Part shown: positions 1-8,986 of the stretch, piece after piece
How positions within the stretch are numbered: position 1 is the first letter of the stretch
Layout: every line of letters starts with the position of its first letter
Position numbers and translations under genes: made by a program
Notes under the pieces: generated by a model
Databases searched by the model: none
Told to the model about the DNA's origin: nothing
The model's input: the letters and a program-made list of their open reading frames with translations, nothing else
Source of the DNA: Haemophilus_A paraphrohaemolyticus_A
GTDB taxonomy: Bacteria > Pseudomonadota > Gammaproteobacteria > Enterobacterales > Pasteurellaceae
Assembly (NCBI RefSeq): GCF_003253115.1
Contig: NZ_QEQF01000003.1
Coordinates: forward strand, 1-64,000
DNA: 64,000 nucleotides
Direction: 5' to 3'

Positions 1-190
1 ATTTAATTTAAAGGTAAAAATGAATTTCTAGTTAGCACTTTTATCAAGACTTCAAAATTAAAATATTTTAACTAAGTCAATCAACAAGTGCCCACACAGA
101 TTGTCTGATAAGTTGTTAAAGAACAAAAAGAAACGACGCACTGCATATCAATTTAAATCATTCACAACAGTGCGTCGTTGTGTGGGGTGC
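1..190 (-). promoter_or_regulatory. rRNA operon leader (boxA and hairpin)
   Basis: Read leftward, this is a gamma-proteobacterial rrn leader. The minus strand carries a boxA-like GTTCTTTAACA (about 115-125), followed by the conserved tract TCAGACAATCTGTGTGGGCAC that precedes 16S in E. coli-type leaders. A 12-bp perfect inverted repeat (132-143 with 168-179) lies between promoter and boxA, as the leader hairpin does in E. coli rrn operons. The 16S gene should start within a few bases beyond position 1. Seen directly: boxA, the tract and the repeat. Inferred: the 16S gene itself, which is outside the window. Confidence 0.88.
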
Positions 191-250
191 ATTATAGAGA
201 AAAATAAAACTCGTGCAAGCACTTTTTGCAAAAAATTTTAAAAAATTTAC
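191..250 (-). promoter_or_regulatory. rRNA operon promoter with UP-like tract
   Basis: The minus strand reads TTGCAC (213-218), a 16-bp spacer and a perfect TATAAT (191-196), then a GC-containing discriminator. A/T runs at about 221-250 sit where an UP element would be. This is the usual build of a stable-RNA promoter. It diverges from the gene at 407. The rest of 251-406 holds no gene that I can see. Confidence 0.85.
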
Positions 251-406
251 CGCTTGTTGAAGCTTTATGCGAAAAGTATAGATAAATACCATTTTTAGAT
301 AATTTTCTATACATTTTAGCAGAAGAATTTTCCAAATAATTGTAATTCGGGGTAAATCTCTTTAAAGTATCTTCACTCTCTAACTCTATTAAGGTACTTT
401 TTATTT

Positions 407-1243
407 ATGACATTTAAAGATTTCATCGGCTTTGGTGTAGCCGGCAATTTTGCGGGGCATTTAGAACAAGCGGGCGAAGCAGCGGATTTCATGGCAGTAA
501 AAACCGAAGAGGCAATTCAACCAAAAGCCATTTTCCCATTCTATGTGCCAAGTGAAACGCTTGCACCAACTGAACAATTTCTTTCTACTTATCCTTTAAC
601 ACACGACACTATCACATTCCCGAACGATGCAGACAATTTGCAAATTGAGCCCGAAGTCGCTTTAATCTGTAACATTGAATATCAAGATGGCAAAGTAGTT
701 GCCTTGATTCCAACCCATTTTGCGGCTTATAACGACTGCTCAATCCGCCGTCCAAACGCACGCAAAATCTGTGAAAAGAAAAACTGGGGTGTAAATTCTA
801 AAGGCATTTCTGCCACCCACATCGCTTTAGATAAATTCGAGCAAGGCGGAAACCTTGACCAATATAACATTGCTTGCTTCCACAAACGCGATGGCAAGCT
901 CAACACTTATGGTGAAGACAGTCCAGCCGTCAGCTACAGCTACTTCCACCAAAAATTGTTGAACTGGATTATCGACAAAATGAACAACCAGCCTAATCAA
1001 GGCCCGATGAACCACATTGCGGAATTGATTAAACAAGCAAACTACCCTACTCAAACAATTATCAGCATCGGTGCAACGCGTTACACCCCCTTTGGTGAAA
1101 CCAACTTCTTACAAGTGGGAGACACCAGCATCGTGGTAGTTTATAACGCCACAAAATATACTCACGAACAAATTGTTGAGATGGCAGAAAAAGAAGAGTT
1201 CGTGGAAGAAGGCATTTCCGCTCTTGTTCAAAAAGTGAAATAA
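407..1243 (+). CDS. DUF5718 family protein, possibly FAH-like
   Basis: A 278-residue cytoplasmic protein with no signal peptide or membrane segment. I recognise it as the uncharacterised DUF5718 family found in Pasteurellaceae and some epsilon-proteobacteria. The stretch EPEVALIC (near residue 80) followed later by NDCSIRR recalls the fumarylacetoacetate-hydrolase fold, where Glu residues bind a metal, but this is a weak resemblance and no substrate can be named. It stands alone between the divergent rrn promoter and the ligase gene. The start has only a weak AAGG upstream, so a nearby alternative start is possible. Confidence 0.6.
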   Translation: MTFKDFIGFGVAGNFAGHLEQAGEAADFMAVKTEEAIQPKAIFPFYVPSETLAPTEQFLSTYPLTHDTITFPNDADNLQIEPEVALICNIEYQDGKVVALIPTHFAAYNDCSIRRPNARKICEKKNWGVNSKGISATHIALDKFEQGGNLDQYNIACFHKRDGKLNTYGEDSPAVSYSYFHQKLLNWIIDKMNNQPNQGPMNHIAELIKQANYPTQTIISIGATRYTPFGETNFLQVGDTSIVVVYNATKYTHEQIVEMAEKEEFVEEGISALVQKVK

Positions 1244-1273
1244 CCCACTGGCGGTCAAATTTCTGATTATTTT

Positions 1274-1289
1274 TGCGATCTCGCTCGAA
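1274..1289 (+). promoter_or_regulatory. CRP-S (competence regulon) site
   Basis: TGCGA-N6-TCGAA within TTTTTGCGATC...TCGAAAATTT. This fits the CRP-S type (core TGCGA rather than TGTGA) that needs Sxy in Pasteurellaceae competence genes. It ends 69 bp before the ligase start. A near-identical site precedes comM at 36896-36911, ending 71 bp before its start. Confidence 0.65.
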
Positions 1290-1331
1290 AATTTCATAAA
1301 ATTTTCTGTTCGCTATTTTCCTTTCTTTTAT

Positions 1332-1357
1332 AGTGCTTCCATTTGGAGGCACTTTTT
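1332..1357 (+). terminator. Hairpin and T-run covering the ligase Shine-Dalgarno
   Basis: AGTGCTTCC-ATTT-GGAGGCACT forms a 9-bp stem (one G-U pair) followed by TTTTT and then directly by ATG (1358). The 3' arm contains the GGAGG ribosome-binding site of the ligase. The structure could end transcription from upstream, hide the ribosome-binding site, or both. Confidence 0.55.
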
Positions 1358-2203
1358 ATGTTCAAACGGCTCATTTGGCAAATTCTTTTCCTTTCCTTAC
1401 CGCTTGCACCCCTTGCGAAATCCTCTGATTTAATGCTCTTACAAGAATACAAAAATCAAGATATTTCAGGCTGGGTAATGAGCGAAAAATTTGATGGTGT
1501 GCGAGCCTATTGGGACGGCAAGCAATTAATCAGCCGCCAAGGCAATCCTTTCAACCCGCCCGATTATTTCCTGAAAAATTTTCCGCCTTTTGCGATTGAT
1601 GGCGAACTTTTTAGCAAACGAGGCAAGTTTGAAGACATTTCTGGTACAGTTCGTTCCGCAGAACCCAAAGGCTGGTATAAGTTGAAGCTGCATGTTTTCG
1701 ATGTGCCAAATGCAGCGGGAAACCTGTTTGAACGCTTGGCAACCTTAGAAAATTATCTGCAGGAACATCCAACGCCTTATATTCAGATTATTCCACAAAT
1801 TCCCATTCAAGATCAGGCACATTTACAGCAATTCTACCAAGCGATTTTGAACCAAGGCGGTGAAGGCGTGGTGGTAAGAAATCCGAATGCACACTATATT
1901 CGCGGTCGTTCGGCTCAAATTCTGAAAATGAAACCTGCAACTGATGAAGAGTGCACTGTCGTTGCTCATCATCAAGGAAAAGGCAAACACGCCAATCGTC
2001 TTGGTGCCATTACCTGTGAAAATCATCGCGGACGTTTTCGAATTGGTTCTGGCTTTAAAAATAAAGAGCGAGAAAATCCACCAGCGATTGGGAGTCAAAT
2101 CACTTACCGATATCATGGTTTAACACAACAAGGTAAGCCCCGTTTTGCTACTTACTTACGTGAGCGTAATGAAATCTTACGAAACACAGATCAAACCAGA
2201 TAG
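1358..2203 (+). CDS. ligA: ATP-dependent DNA ligase, periplasmic
   Basis: Seals nicks in duplex DNA using ATP. The adenylation motif EKFDGVR (Lys44 is the nucleophile) is followed by DGELF (motif III), EGVVVRNP (motif IV) and LKMK (motif V), then an OB-fold C-terminus. At 281 residues it is the small-ligase size typical of Haemophilus and Neisseria. The first ~22 residues form a signal peptide, so it probably acts in the periplasm. The ATG at 1358 is preferred over the upstream TTG at 1343 because GGAGG lies 8 bases before it. In H. influenzae the homologue belongs to the competence regulon, which matches the CRP-S site upstream. Its role in DNA uptake is known only by association. Confidence 0.9.
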   Translation: MFKRLIWQILFLSLPLAPLAKSSDLMLLQEYKNQDISGWVMSEKFDGVRAYWDGKQLISRQGNPFNPPDYFLKNFPPFAIDGELFSKRGKFEDISGTVRSAEPKGWYKLKLHVFDVPNAAGNLFERLATLENYLQEHPTPYIQIIPQIPIQDQAHLQQFYQAILNQGGEGVVVRNPNAHYIRGRSAQILKMKPATDEECTVVAHHQGKGKHANRLGAITCENHRGRFRIGSGFKNKERENPPAIGSQITYRYHGLTQQGKPRFATYLRERNEILRNTDQTR

Positions 2204-2338
2204 GAAATAAACAAAAATAGTATTTATTTTAATCTATTTCGCTCCAAAATCTGCCTTTTATTGCGTTGGATCAATCCTATCCCACTTAAGTTAGGTATGA
2301 TAGCAAACTAAATTTCAATCTTTCAGAGGAGCTTATCC

Positions 2339-3613
2339 ATGACTCCAAGTGTAATTACACTCTGTTTTCTCGGCTTTGCCGTTTTGATGTTTGCACTCGA
2401 AAAACTACCGCTTGCTGTTACCGCAATGGTGGTAACCGTTGGTTTAGCCGTCACAGGCGTATTGCCTGCGAAAGAGGCATTTTTAGGTTTTGTCGATACC
2501 AACGTGATTTTATTCGTCGCAATGTTTGTGATCGGTGGTGCCTTGTTTGAAACAGGTATGGCGAACAAAATTGGTGGCGTAGTCAGCCGTTTTGCTAAAA
2601 GTGAACGCCAATTGATGGTTGTTCTAATGGTCATTACTGGCTTGATGTCTGGCGTATTGTCCAACACGGGCACGGCGGCCATTCTCATTCCTGTTATTCT
2701 CGGTATTTCTTCTAAATCGGGCTTTGCACGCTCACGTTTGCTGATGCCAATGGCATTTGCATCCACACTAGGAGGCAACCTTTCACTTATCGGCTCACCC
2801 AACAACTTGGTAGTGCAAGGTGTATTATCACAAACTGGTTTAAAATTCGCCTTCTTCGAATACGCAAAATTAGGTTTACCAATTTTAGTAGCGGGTATTC
2901 TCTACTTTGCTTTTATCGGCTATCGCTTCTTGCCTGCACAACCCAACGTTCACGTGGAAGAAGGGGAATACAATGCGTTCCATAATCACCACAACCCCAT
3001 CCCACAATGGAAACAATATTTGTCATTATTAATACTTGTCGGTACGCTACTTGCGATGGTGTTTGAAGATGTGATCGGCATCAAACTCTATATTTCGGCT
3101 TGCATTGGTGCCTTGATTTTAGTGATTATGCGTGTCATTACCGAAAAACAAGCCTATCAAGCGATTGATAGCCAAGTAGTATTCTTATTTGCAGGAACGC
3201 TTGCCCTCGCAGATGCCTTACAACGCACTGGGGCTGGTGCTGACATCGCCCATTTGATTTTAGGTTTACTAGGCGATAATCCCAATCCATCCTTGTTACT
3301 GCTCACCATTTTATTATTAAGCTGCTTACTGACTAACTTTATGTCAAACACTGCAACAGCTGCTCTTCTTGCTCCAATTGGGCTTTCCATTGCAGGCTCG
3401 CTCGGTGCTGATCCTAGAGCAGTCTTGATGGCGGTAGTAATCGGTTCTTCCTGTGCCTTTGCCACTCCAATAGGCACGCCCGCAAACACGATGGTACTTT
3501 CTGTTGGTGACTATCGCTTTATTGATTACACCAAAGCAGGTTTACCGTTAATTGCAATTACGGTTATCATATCAATGATACTGCTCCCTATTTTCTTCCC
3601 ATTCTTCCCATAA
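2339..3613 (+). CDS. SLC13-family anion permease
   Basis: A 424-residue inner-membrane protein with about 11 hydrophobic segments and the family's repeated Ser-Asn-Thr loops (SNTGTAAIL near residue 111; MSNTATAALLAP near 335). SLC13/DASS carriers import di- and tricarboxylates or sulfate with sodium. It lies just upstream of oadGAB, so a substrate that is converted to oxaloacetate (citrate, malate, tartrate) is a reasonable guess, but not shown. The ribosome-binding site GAGGAG is clear. A 185-bp gap with a terminator-like repeat separates it from oadG, so the two are probably separate transcripts. Confidence 0.82.
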   Translation: MTPSVITLCFLGFAVLMFALEKLPLAVTAMVVTVGLAVTGVLPAKEAFLGFVDTNVILFVAMFVIGGALFETGMANKIGGVVSRFAKSERQLMVVLMVITGLMSGVLSNTGTAAILIPVILGISSKSGFARSRLLMPMAFASTLGGNLSLIGSPNNLVVQGVLSQTGLKFAFFEYAKLGLPILVAGILYFAFIGYRFLPAQPNVHVEEGEYNAFHNHHNPIPQWKQYLSLLILVGTLLAMVFEDVIGIKLYISACIGALILVIMRVITEKQAYQAIDSQVVFLFAGTLALADALQRTGAGADIAHLILGLLGDNPNPSLLLLTILLLSCLLTNFMSNTATAALLAPIGLSIAGSLGADPRAVLMAVVIGSSCAFATPIGTPANTMVLSVGDYRFIDYTKAGLPLIAITVIISMILLPIFFPFFP

Positions 3614-3630
3614 CGGAATAATCGGTATCA

Positions 3631-3692
3631 CAAGCGGTTATTTTTTGGAAACATTTGCAAATTTTCCGAAAAAATGAACCGCTTGATTTTTT
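3631..3692 (+). terminator. Terminator built from inverted uptake signals
   Basis: CAAGCGGTT (3631-3639) and AACCGCTTG (3677-3685) are inverted uptake-signal cores with extra complementary bases inside (ATTTTTT with AAAAAAT), followed by a T-run. Paired uptake sequences serving as terminators are a known habit of Pasteurellaceae. Confidence 0.65.
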
Positions 3693-3705
3693 GATTAAAT
3701 TTTTT

Positions 3706-3721
3706 TGTGATCTACTCCACA
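3706..3721 (+). promoter_or_regulatory. CRP site upstream of oadGAB
   Basis: TGTGATCTACTCCACA matches TGTGA-N6-TCACA with one mismatch. It lies 80 bp before the oadG start, which suggests catabolite control of the pump operon. Confidence 0.55.
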
Positions 3722-3800
3722 CTTTTCACTTCAACCCTTTGCACTCCAATTCATTCACGATTATTCTTCAATTATTCATCAATCACGATAAGGAAATACT

Positions 3801-4058
3801 ATGACCAATGCAGAACTCTTTAGCGAAGGTGTCAATTTGATGATTTCTGGTATGGGATTTGTGATGCTCTTCTTATTCATCCTGATCTATGCCATCGCTT
3901 TGATGTCTAAGCTCATCAATCAATATTTTTCCAAACCTATCCCCGCTCCCGTAAGCAAACCTCAAGTGGCAACGCCACCTATTCAAGATGATCTCGAGCG
4001 TTTACGCCCTGTGATTGTTGCCACCATTGCACATCACAGAAGAAAACAAGGTTTATAA
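3801..4058 (+). CDS. oadG: Oxaloacetate decarboxylase gamma subunit
   Basis: An 85-residue subunit that anchors and assembles the sodium-pumping oxaloacetate decarboxylase. One N-terminal membrane helix (about residues 13-36) is followed by a Pro-rich linker and a polar C-terminus, as is usual for OadG, where the tail binds zinc and the alpha subunit. A ribosome-binding site AAGGAA precedes the ATG. It is first in oadG-oadA-oadB, with 21 bp to oadA. Confidence 0.92.
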   Translation: MTNAELFSEGVNLMISGMGFVMLFLFILIYAIALMSKLINQYFSKPIPAPVSKPQVATPPIQDDLERLRPVIVATIAHHRRKQGL

Positions 4059-4079
4059 ATTATCAGAAGGATTTGGATT

Positions 4080-5897
4080 ATGACAACTCAACGAAAAAAA
4101 ATTGCCATTACTGACGTGGTATTACGCGATGCCCACCAATCACTTTTTGCTACCCGTTTACGTTTAGATGATATGTTGCCGATTGCTGCTGAACTCGACA
4201 AAATCGGCTATTGGTCTTTAGAAGCATGGGGCGGCGCAACTTTTGATAGCTGCATTCGTTTTTTAGGCGAAGATCCGTGGGTGCGTTTGCGTGAATTGAA
4301 AAAAGCCATTCCAAACACCCCGCTACAAATGCTATTGCGTGGTCAAAACTTGTTAGGTTACCGCCACTATGCGGACGATGTGGTCGATAAATTCGTGGAG
4401 CATTCTGTAGCAAATGGTATGGACGTGTTCCGCGTGTTCGATGCGTTAAACGACCCACGCAATATGAAACAAGCCCTACAAGCGGTCAAAAAACAAGGTG
4501 CACACGCACAAGGCACCTTGAGCTACACCACCAGCCCTGTGCATACGCTGCAAACGTGGTTAGAGGTAACAGAACAACTGCTTGAAATCGGCATCGACTC
4601 GCTTGTCATCAAAGATATGTCAGGCATTCTTACCCCGATGGCAGCACAAGAATTAGTGAGTGCCATCAAAAAACAATTCGATGTAGAGCTTCACTTACAC
4701 TGCCACTCTACCACAGGGATGGCGGAAATGGCATTGCTGAAAGCGATTGAAGCAGGCGTGGATGGCGTAGATACCTCGATTTCTTCAATGTCTGGCACTT
4801 ACGGACACCCTGCAACAGAATCTATCGTTGCCACCCTTCAGGGCACACCATACGACACAGGTTTGAACATTCCTGCATTAGAAAAAATCTCCGCTTACTT
4901 CCGCAATGTGCGTAAAAAATATGCGAAATTTGAAGGACAACTCCGTGGTATTGACAGCCGTATTTTAGTGGCACAAGTGCCAGGCGGAATGCTCACCAAC
5001 CTCGAAAACCAACTCCGCCAACAAAACGCCTCTGATAAACTCGATCTTGTGTTGCAAGAAATTCCACGCGTGCGTGAAGAGTTAGGCTACATTCCGTTAG
5101 TAACACCAACCTCACAAATTGTTGGTACTCAATCGGTAATGAACGTGTTGATGGGCGAACGCTACAAAACCATCGCCAAAGAAACTGCCGGCATCTTAAA
5201 AGGCGAATACGGCAAAACTCCAGCCCCAGTGAATGCGGTATTACAAGCCCGTGTGTTAGAAGGTGCTGCACCATTAACCGACCGCCCAGCGGATCATATT
5301 GCCCCAGAATGGGATAAATTAGTCGCCGAAGTAACCGCACAAGCCAAAGAAAAAGGTATCACTCTTTCAGGCAACGTAGTAGACGATGTGTTAATTGTGG
5401 CACTCTTCCAACAAGTGGGCTGGAAATTCTTGGAAAACCGCAATAACCCAGCTGCCTTTGAGCCTGCACCAACAGGTCAAGAAGTTGTAAAATCTACGGA
5501 AAAACCAACCGCTTCTCAAGCCCCAGCAGCGAAAGCAGACGAACCAGCGGTTTATACTGTGGAACTCGAAGGCAAATCCTTTGTGGTAAAAGTAAGCGAA
5601 GGTGGCGATATTACTCATATCACACCGACTGCAACACCAGCAGCTGCACCACAAGCGGTACAATCTGCACCAAATTCTGCAAATGCTGAACCTGTGAAAG
5701 CCCCAATGGCGGGAACCATCTTAAAGGTAGAAGTGGCAGAAGGTCAGCAAGTGGCTGAAGGCGATGTGTTGCTCATTCTTGAAGCAATGAAAATGGAAAC
5801 CCAAATTTGTGCAGCGAAAGCGGGCAGAGTGCAAGATATTAGCATCAAACAAGGCGACGCTGTAGCAGTTGAACAAGTGATGATGAGAATTGCTTAA
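4080..5897 (+). CDS. oadA: Oxaloacetate decarboxylase alpha subunit (biotin)
   Basis: A 605-residue soluble subunit that transfers the carboxyl group of oxaloacetate to biotin. The N-terminal TIM-barrel carboxyltransferase begins with DVVLRDAHQSL and carries the metal-binding HLHCHSTTG near residue 208. A conserved PYC/OADA domain follows, then an Ala/Pro linker (about 470-540), and a biotinyl domain with EAMKMET, whose Lys carries biotin. Length is standard for the family. It supplies carboxybiotin to OadB in the membrane. Confidence 0.96.
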   Translation: MTTQRKKIAITDVVLRDAHQSLFATRLRLDDMLPIAAELDKIGYWSLEAWGGATFDSCIRFLGEDPWVRLRELKKAIPNTPLQMLLRGQNLLGYRHYADDVVDKFVEHSVANGMDVFRVFDALNDPRNMKQALQAVKKQGAHAQGTLSYTTSPVHTLQTWLEVTEQLLEIGIDSLVIKDMSGILTPMAAQELVSAIKKQFDVELHLHCHSTTGMAEMALLKAIEAGVDGVDTSISSMSGTYGHPATESIVATLQGTPYDTGLNIPALEKISAYFRNVRKKYAKFEGQLRGIDSRILVAQVPGGMLTNLENQLRQQNASDKLDLVLQEIPRVREELGYIPLVTPTSQIVGTQSVMNVLMGERYKTIAKETAGILKGEYGKTPAPVNAVLQARVLEGAAPLTDRPADHIAPEWDKLVAEVTAQAKEKGITLSGNVVDDVLIVALFQQVGWKFLENRNNPAAFEPAPTGQEVVKSTEKPTASQAPAAKADEPAVYTVELEGKSFVVKVSEGGDITHITPTATPAAAPQAVQSAPNSANAEPVKAPMAGTILKVEVAEGQQVAEGDVLLILEAMKMETQICAAKAGRVQDISIKQGDAVAVEQVMMRIA

Positions 5898-5903
5898 TAT
5901 TAT

Positions 5904-5973
5904 TGTAGGGGCGTGTTGCACACGCCCTGATATTTCGAATAATGTGAAAGGGCGTGTGCAACACGCCCCTACA
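5904..5973. repeat. REPIN-like element, GTAGGGG foot
   Basis: Two 25-bp perfect inverted arms (5904-5928 and 5949-5973) are separated by 20 bp. Each arm starts or ends with GTAG and is itself a palindrome (GGGCGTG...CACGCCC). This is the form of a REP doublet. It lies between oadA and oadB and could form a large mRNA hairpin that lowers oadB expression. Confidence 0.75.
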
Positions 5974-6010
5974 TAGAAAGCACATATTGCGACAAGAAAA
6001 AGGACAAAAT

Positions 6011-7318
6011 ATGGACAGCATTATTGCACTTTTCCAAGGTATGGGCATTATGAATATGGAGTGGGGGCAAGCGGTGATGATTATCGTCAGCCTTGTGCTA
6101 CTCTGGTTGGCGATTGCCCGTGGCTTTGAGCCACTTCTGCTCTTACCGATTGGTTTTGGGGGATTACTCTCGAACATTCCTGAAGCGGGAATGGCGATGA
6201 CAGCTCTTGATAATCTTTTACACCACGGTACACCTGAACAATTGGCAATTATTGCCGCCAAAGTAAACAGCCCAAGCATCGACGTTCACAGCTTAAAAGA
6301 AGCGATTGCTTTAGCGTTGCCGTCTGTGCAAAACGAACTAGAAGTCATCGCAGGCGATATGGGCTATACCGCAGGCGTGTTGGCGTTATTCTATAAAGTG
6401 GCAATTGGTTATGGCGTAGCACCATTGGTGATCTTTATGGGCGTAGGCGCAATGACTGACTTTGGTCCGCTACTTTCTAACCCGAAAACTTTGCTTTTAG
6501 GGGCTGCAGCACAATTTGGGATCTTCGCCACCGTACTAGGTGCATTAGCCCTTAACTGGATTGGCGTGATTGATTTCACTCTACCACAAGCAGCAGCGAT
6601 CGGCATTATCGGTGGGGCGGACGGCCCAACTGCGATTTACTTAGCAAGTAAACTCGCCCCTGAATTACTGGGTGCGATTGCGGTAGCCGCTTACTCTTAT
6701 ATGGCGTTAGTACCGCTTATTCAGCCGCCAATTATGAAAGCCTTAACAACCGATGCAGATCGCCGTATTCGTATGGTGCAAGGTCGCCAAGTCAGCAATC
6801 GTGAGAAAATCCTCTTCCCAATCGTGTTGTTGGTGTTAGTAGCACTCTTATTGCCCGATGCCGCACCATTGCTTGGTATGTTCTGTTTCGGTAACTTAAT
6901 GCGTGTAAGTGGCGTGGTGGAACGCTTAAACGACACCGCTCAAAATGCGTTAATCAACATCGTAACCATCTTCTTAGGCTTATCTGTAGGGGCAAAATTA
7001 GTAGCGGATAAATTCCTCCAACCGCAAACCCTCGGCATTTTGGTGCTTGGCGTGATTGCCTTTGGCATCGGTACAGCAAGCGGTGTATTAATGGCGAAAT
7101 TGATGAACAAATTCACCAAAGATAAAATCAATCCACTTATCGGATCCGCAGGCGTTTCTGCCGTGCCAATGGCAGCACGTGTGTCGAATAAAGTTGGCCA
7201 AGAATACGACAAACAAAACTTCCTCCTTATGCATGCAATGGGACCAAACGTAGCAGGCGTTATCGGCTCAGCCATTGCTGCTGGGGTAATGTTGAAATAT
7301 ATTTCAGCGATGATGTAA
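6011..7318 (+). CDS. oadB: Oxaloacetate decarboxylase beta subunit, sodium pump
   Basis: A 435-residue inner-membrane subunit that decarboxylates carboxybiotin and exports sodium. It has multiple hydrophobic helices and the family signatures GVGAMTDFGPLLSNP, GGADGPTAIY and PLIGSAGVSAVPMAAR. The start is placed at 6011 because AAAAGGAC precedes it and the protein then begins like known OadB; the upstream ATG at 5954 would read through the REP repeat. Last gene of oadGAB. Confidence 0.95.
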   Translation: MDSIIALFQGMGIMNMEWGQAVMIIVSLVLLWLAIARGFEPLLLLPIGFGGLLSNIPEAGMAMTALDNLLHHGTPEQLAIIAAKVNSPSIDVHSLKEAIALALPSVQNELEVIAGDMGYTAGVLALFYKVAIGYGVAPLVIFMGVGAMTDFGPLLSNPKTLLLGAAAQFGIFATVLGALALNWIGVIDFTLPQAAAIGIIGGADGPTAIYLASKLAPELLGAIAVAAYSYMALVPLIQPPIMKALTTDADRRIRMVQGRQVSNREKILFPIVLLVLVALLLPDAAPLLGMFCFGNLMRVSGVVERLNDTAQNALINIVTIFLGLSVGAKLVADKFLQPQTLGILVLGVIAFGIGTASGVLMAKLMNKFTKDKINPLIGSAGVSAVPMAARVSNKVGQEYDKQNFLLMHAMGPNVAGVIGSAIAAGVMLKYISAMM

Positions 7319-7323
7319 TTAGT

Positions 7324-7398
7324 TGTAGGGTGGGCTTTTAGCCCACCATTCTATAACGCTCTGAACTAATTATTGGTGGGCTAAAAGCCCGCTTACGA
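7324..7398. repeat. REPIN-like element, GTAGGG foot
   Basis: Left arm GTAGGGTGGGCTTTTAGCCCACC and a partly matching inverted right arm GGTGGGCTAAAAGCCC enclose about 27 bp. It is the same architecture as the element at 5904 but with different stem sequence. It lies directly after oadB. Confidence 0.65.
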
Positions 7399-7467
7399 CA
7401 TAAGAGAGCTATATTATTAGACGATTTCGTTATAGAATACCAACTTTTACAATATTAAGGACTAAAA

Positions 7468-7791
7468 ATGACATTCCCAGCTTGCTTAAAATGTAACGGC
7501 GAGAATACCTACCACGATTCGATCCAATTCGTTTGCCCAGATTGTGCTTATGAATGGACAGGCGAAGAAGTGGCTGAAGACGATGAAGATCAATTGATCG
7601 TCAAAGACAGCAACGGCAATTTATTAGCTGATGGCGATGATGTGTTATTGATTAAAGATTTAAAACTCAAAGGCTCATCAGAAGTGTTGAAAAAAGGCAC
7701 AAAATTCAAAAATATTCGTTTAGTAAACGGCGACCACAACGTAGATTGTGGCAAAATTATGCTGAAATCGGAGTTTTTGAAAAAAGCGTAG
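7468..7791 (+). CDS. yjdM: Zinc-ribbon protein YjdM (PhnA family)
   Basis: A 107-residue cytoplasmic protein. The N-terminal zinc ribbon is CLKC...CPDC (residues 7-26) and the acidic middle leads to the conserved KDSNGNLLADGDDV domain. The family was once called PhnA from the E. coli phosphonate region, but is not needed for phosphonate use and its function is unknown. Single gene with its own terminator. Confidence 0.9.
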   Translation: MTFPACLKCNGENTYHDSIQFVCPDCAYEWTGEEVAEDDEDQLIVKDSNGNLLADGDDVLLIKDLKLKGSSEVLKKGTKFKNIRLVNGDHNVDCGKIMLKSEFLKKA

Positions 7792-7813
7792 TCTTTGATA
7801 TACAGATGCTAAC

Positions 7814-7839
7814 GGCGGACTTTAGTCCGCCATTTTTTT
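7814..7839 (+). terminator. Rho-independent terminator after yjdM
   Basis: GGCGGAC-TTTA-GTCCGCC stem followed by a run of seven T. Confidence 0.85.
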
Positions 7840-7884
7840 ATAAGCAAACATAACTATTTCAAATAATCATTATAAGGGAAGCAG

Positions 7885-8727
7885 ATGAAAATTGGCTTAG
7901 TACTCGAAGGTGGTGCGATGCGAGGTATGTACACCGCAGGCGTGCTTGATACTTTTTTAGATAAAGATTTTTGGGTGGATGGCGTTATCTCAGTTTCAGC
8001 AGGGGCATTGTTCGGCGTAAATTACCCCTCTAAACAAAAAGGCCGTGCTATTCGCTACAACAAAAAATTTATGCCAGATGCCAGATATATCAGCCTAAAA
8101 AACCTAATTAAAACGGGTAATATTATCAGTAAAGAGTTTGCCTTTTACGAAGTGCCATTTAAACAAGATGTTTTTGATAATGCAACTTTCCAACAAACAC
8201 AGATGGATTTCTACGCCACTATTACCAATCTGAATACAGCTCAGGCAGAATATGTCAAACTGACTGATCCACTGGCTCAAATGGAAGTGCTGAGAGCCAC
8301 TTCCGCAATGCCTTATGTCTCAACGCCTGTCGAAATCAATGGTGTACCTTATCTTGACGGTGCAATTGCCGACTCCATCCCACTTGAGCAAATGAAAAAA
8401 ATGGGCTACGACAAAATCATCGTGGTGCTTACTCGCACGCTTAATTACCGAAAATCCAAGCCTAATCCGCTACTTGCCAAACTTTGGTATCGTAAATATC
8501 CCAAATTTGCGGACGCAGTAAACAACCGCTATGCGATGTATAACGAGCAAGTCGAAAATGTGATTGAACAAGCCGAAAAAGGCGAGATTTTTGTGATCCG
8601 CCCTTCTGTTGATTTAAACATAAAACGAGTTGAAAAAGCTCCGAATAAACTCCAAGCCATGTATGATTTGGGCGTCAGTGATATGCAACGAGAATGGGAA
8701 AATTTGCAGGTGTTTTTGGAGAAATAA
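7885..8727 (+). CDS. Patatin-like phospholipase (YjjU-like)
   Basis: A 280-residue acyl hydrolase of the patatin fold. It shows the oxyanion loop EGGAMRG (residues 8-14), the nucleophile motif SVSAG (Ser38), and the dyad Asp in LDGAIADSIP (near 156). The motif has Ser where GxSxG normally has Gly in the first position. No signal peptide, so probably cytoplasmic and acting on membrane lipids. The ribosome-binding site AAGGGAAG is good. The physiological substrate cannot be told. Confidence 0.85.
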   Translation: MKIGLVLEGGAMRGMYTAGVLDTFLDKDFWVDGVISVSAGALFGVNYPSKQKGRAIRYNKKFMPDARYISLKNLIKTGNIISKEFAFYEVPFKQDVFDNATFQQTQMDFYATITNLNTAQAEYVKLTDPLAQMEVLRATSAMPYVSTPVEINGVPYLDGAIADSIPLEQMKKMGYDKIIVVLTRTLNYRKSKPNPLLAKLWYRKYPKFADAVNNRYAMYNEQVENVIEQAEKGEIFVIRPSVDLNIKRVEKAPNKLQAMYDLGVSDMQREWENLQVFLEK

Positions 8728-8780
8728 AAAGTTACAAGCGGTTGAGTTCTAAAAATATTTGCAAGAATATTAGTTAAAAG

Positions 8781-8978
8781 TTCAAAAATGAATTTTATCT
8801 TCGTTTGCATGATTGGTTTAAAAAACATGAAACTTTTTTAAAAGAACGGAGTGATAAAGCGAATGAAAAGGGCTATTTTACTTATGAGCACAGGAATGTA
8901 AGAAGTGCTTATGCAAGTTTGAAGTATTATATGAATTATTTATTCACCTTTGAAAGGTATACTGAAATAAATATCTAA
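8781..8978 (+). pseudogene. Transposase C-terminal remnant
   Basis: An open frame without a start codon. It encodes about 65 residues including LRLHDWFKKHETFLKERS and RNVRSAYASLKYYMNYLFTF. This pattern (charged WF..H..F, then R..R.AY.SLK....YLFTF) is what I recall from the C-terminus of DDE transposases of the IS256/MULE type, just before the usual NIP.T.N..E block, which is missing here. No inverted repeats were found around it. Family assignment is from memory only. Confidence 0.5.
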
Positions 8979-8986
8979 AATAAGAC

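Noticed and set aside
5845..6279. 144-codon minus-strand frame across the oadA-oadB junction
   Set aside because: Antisense to two well-supported genes and reads through the REP repeat.
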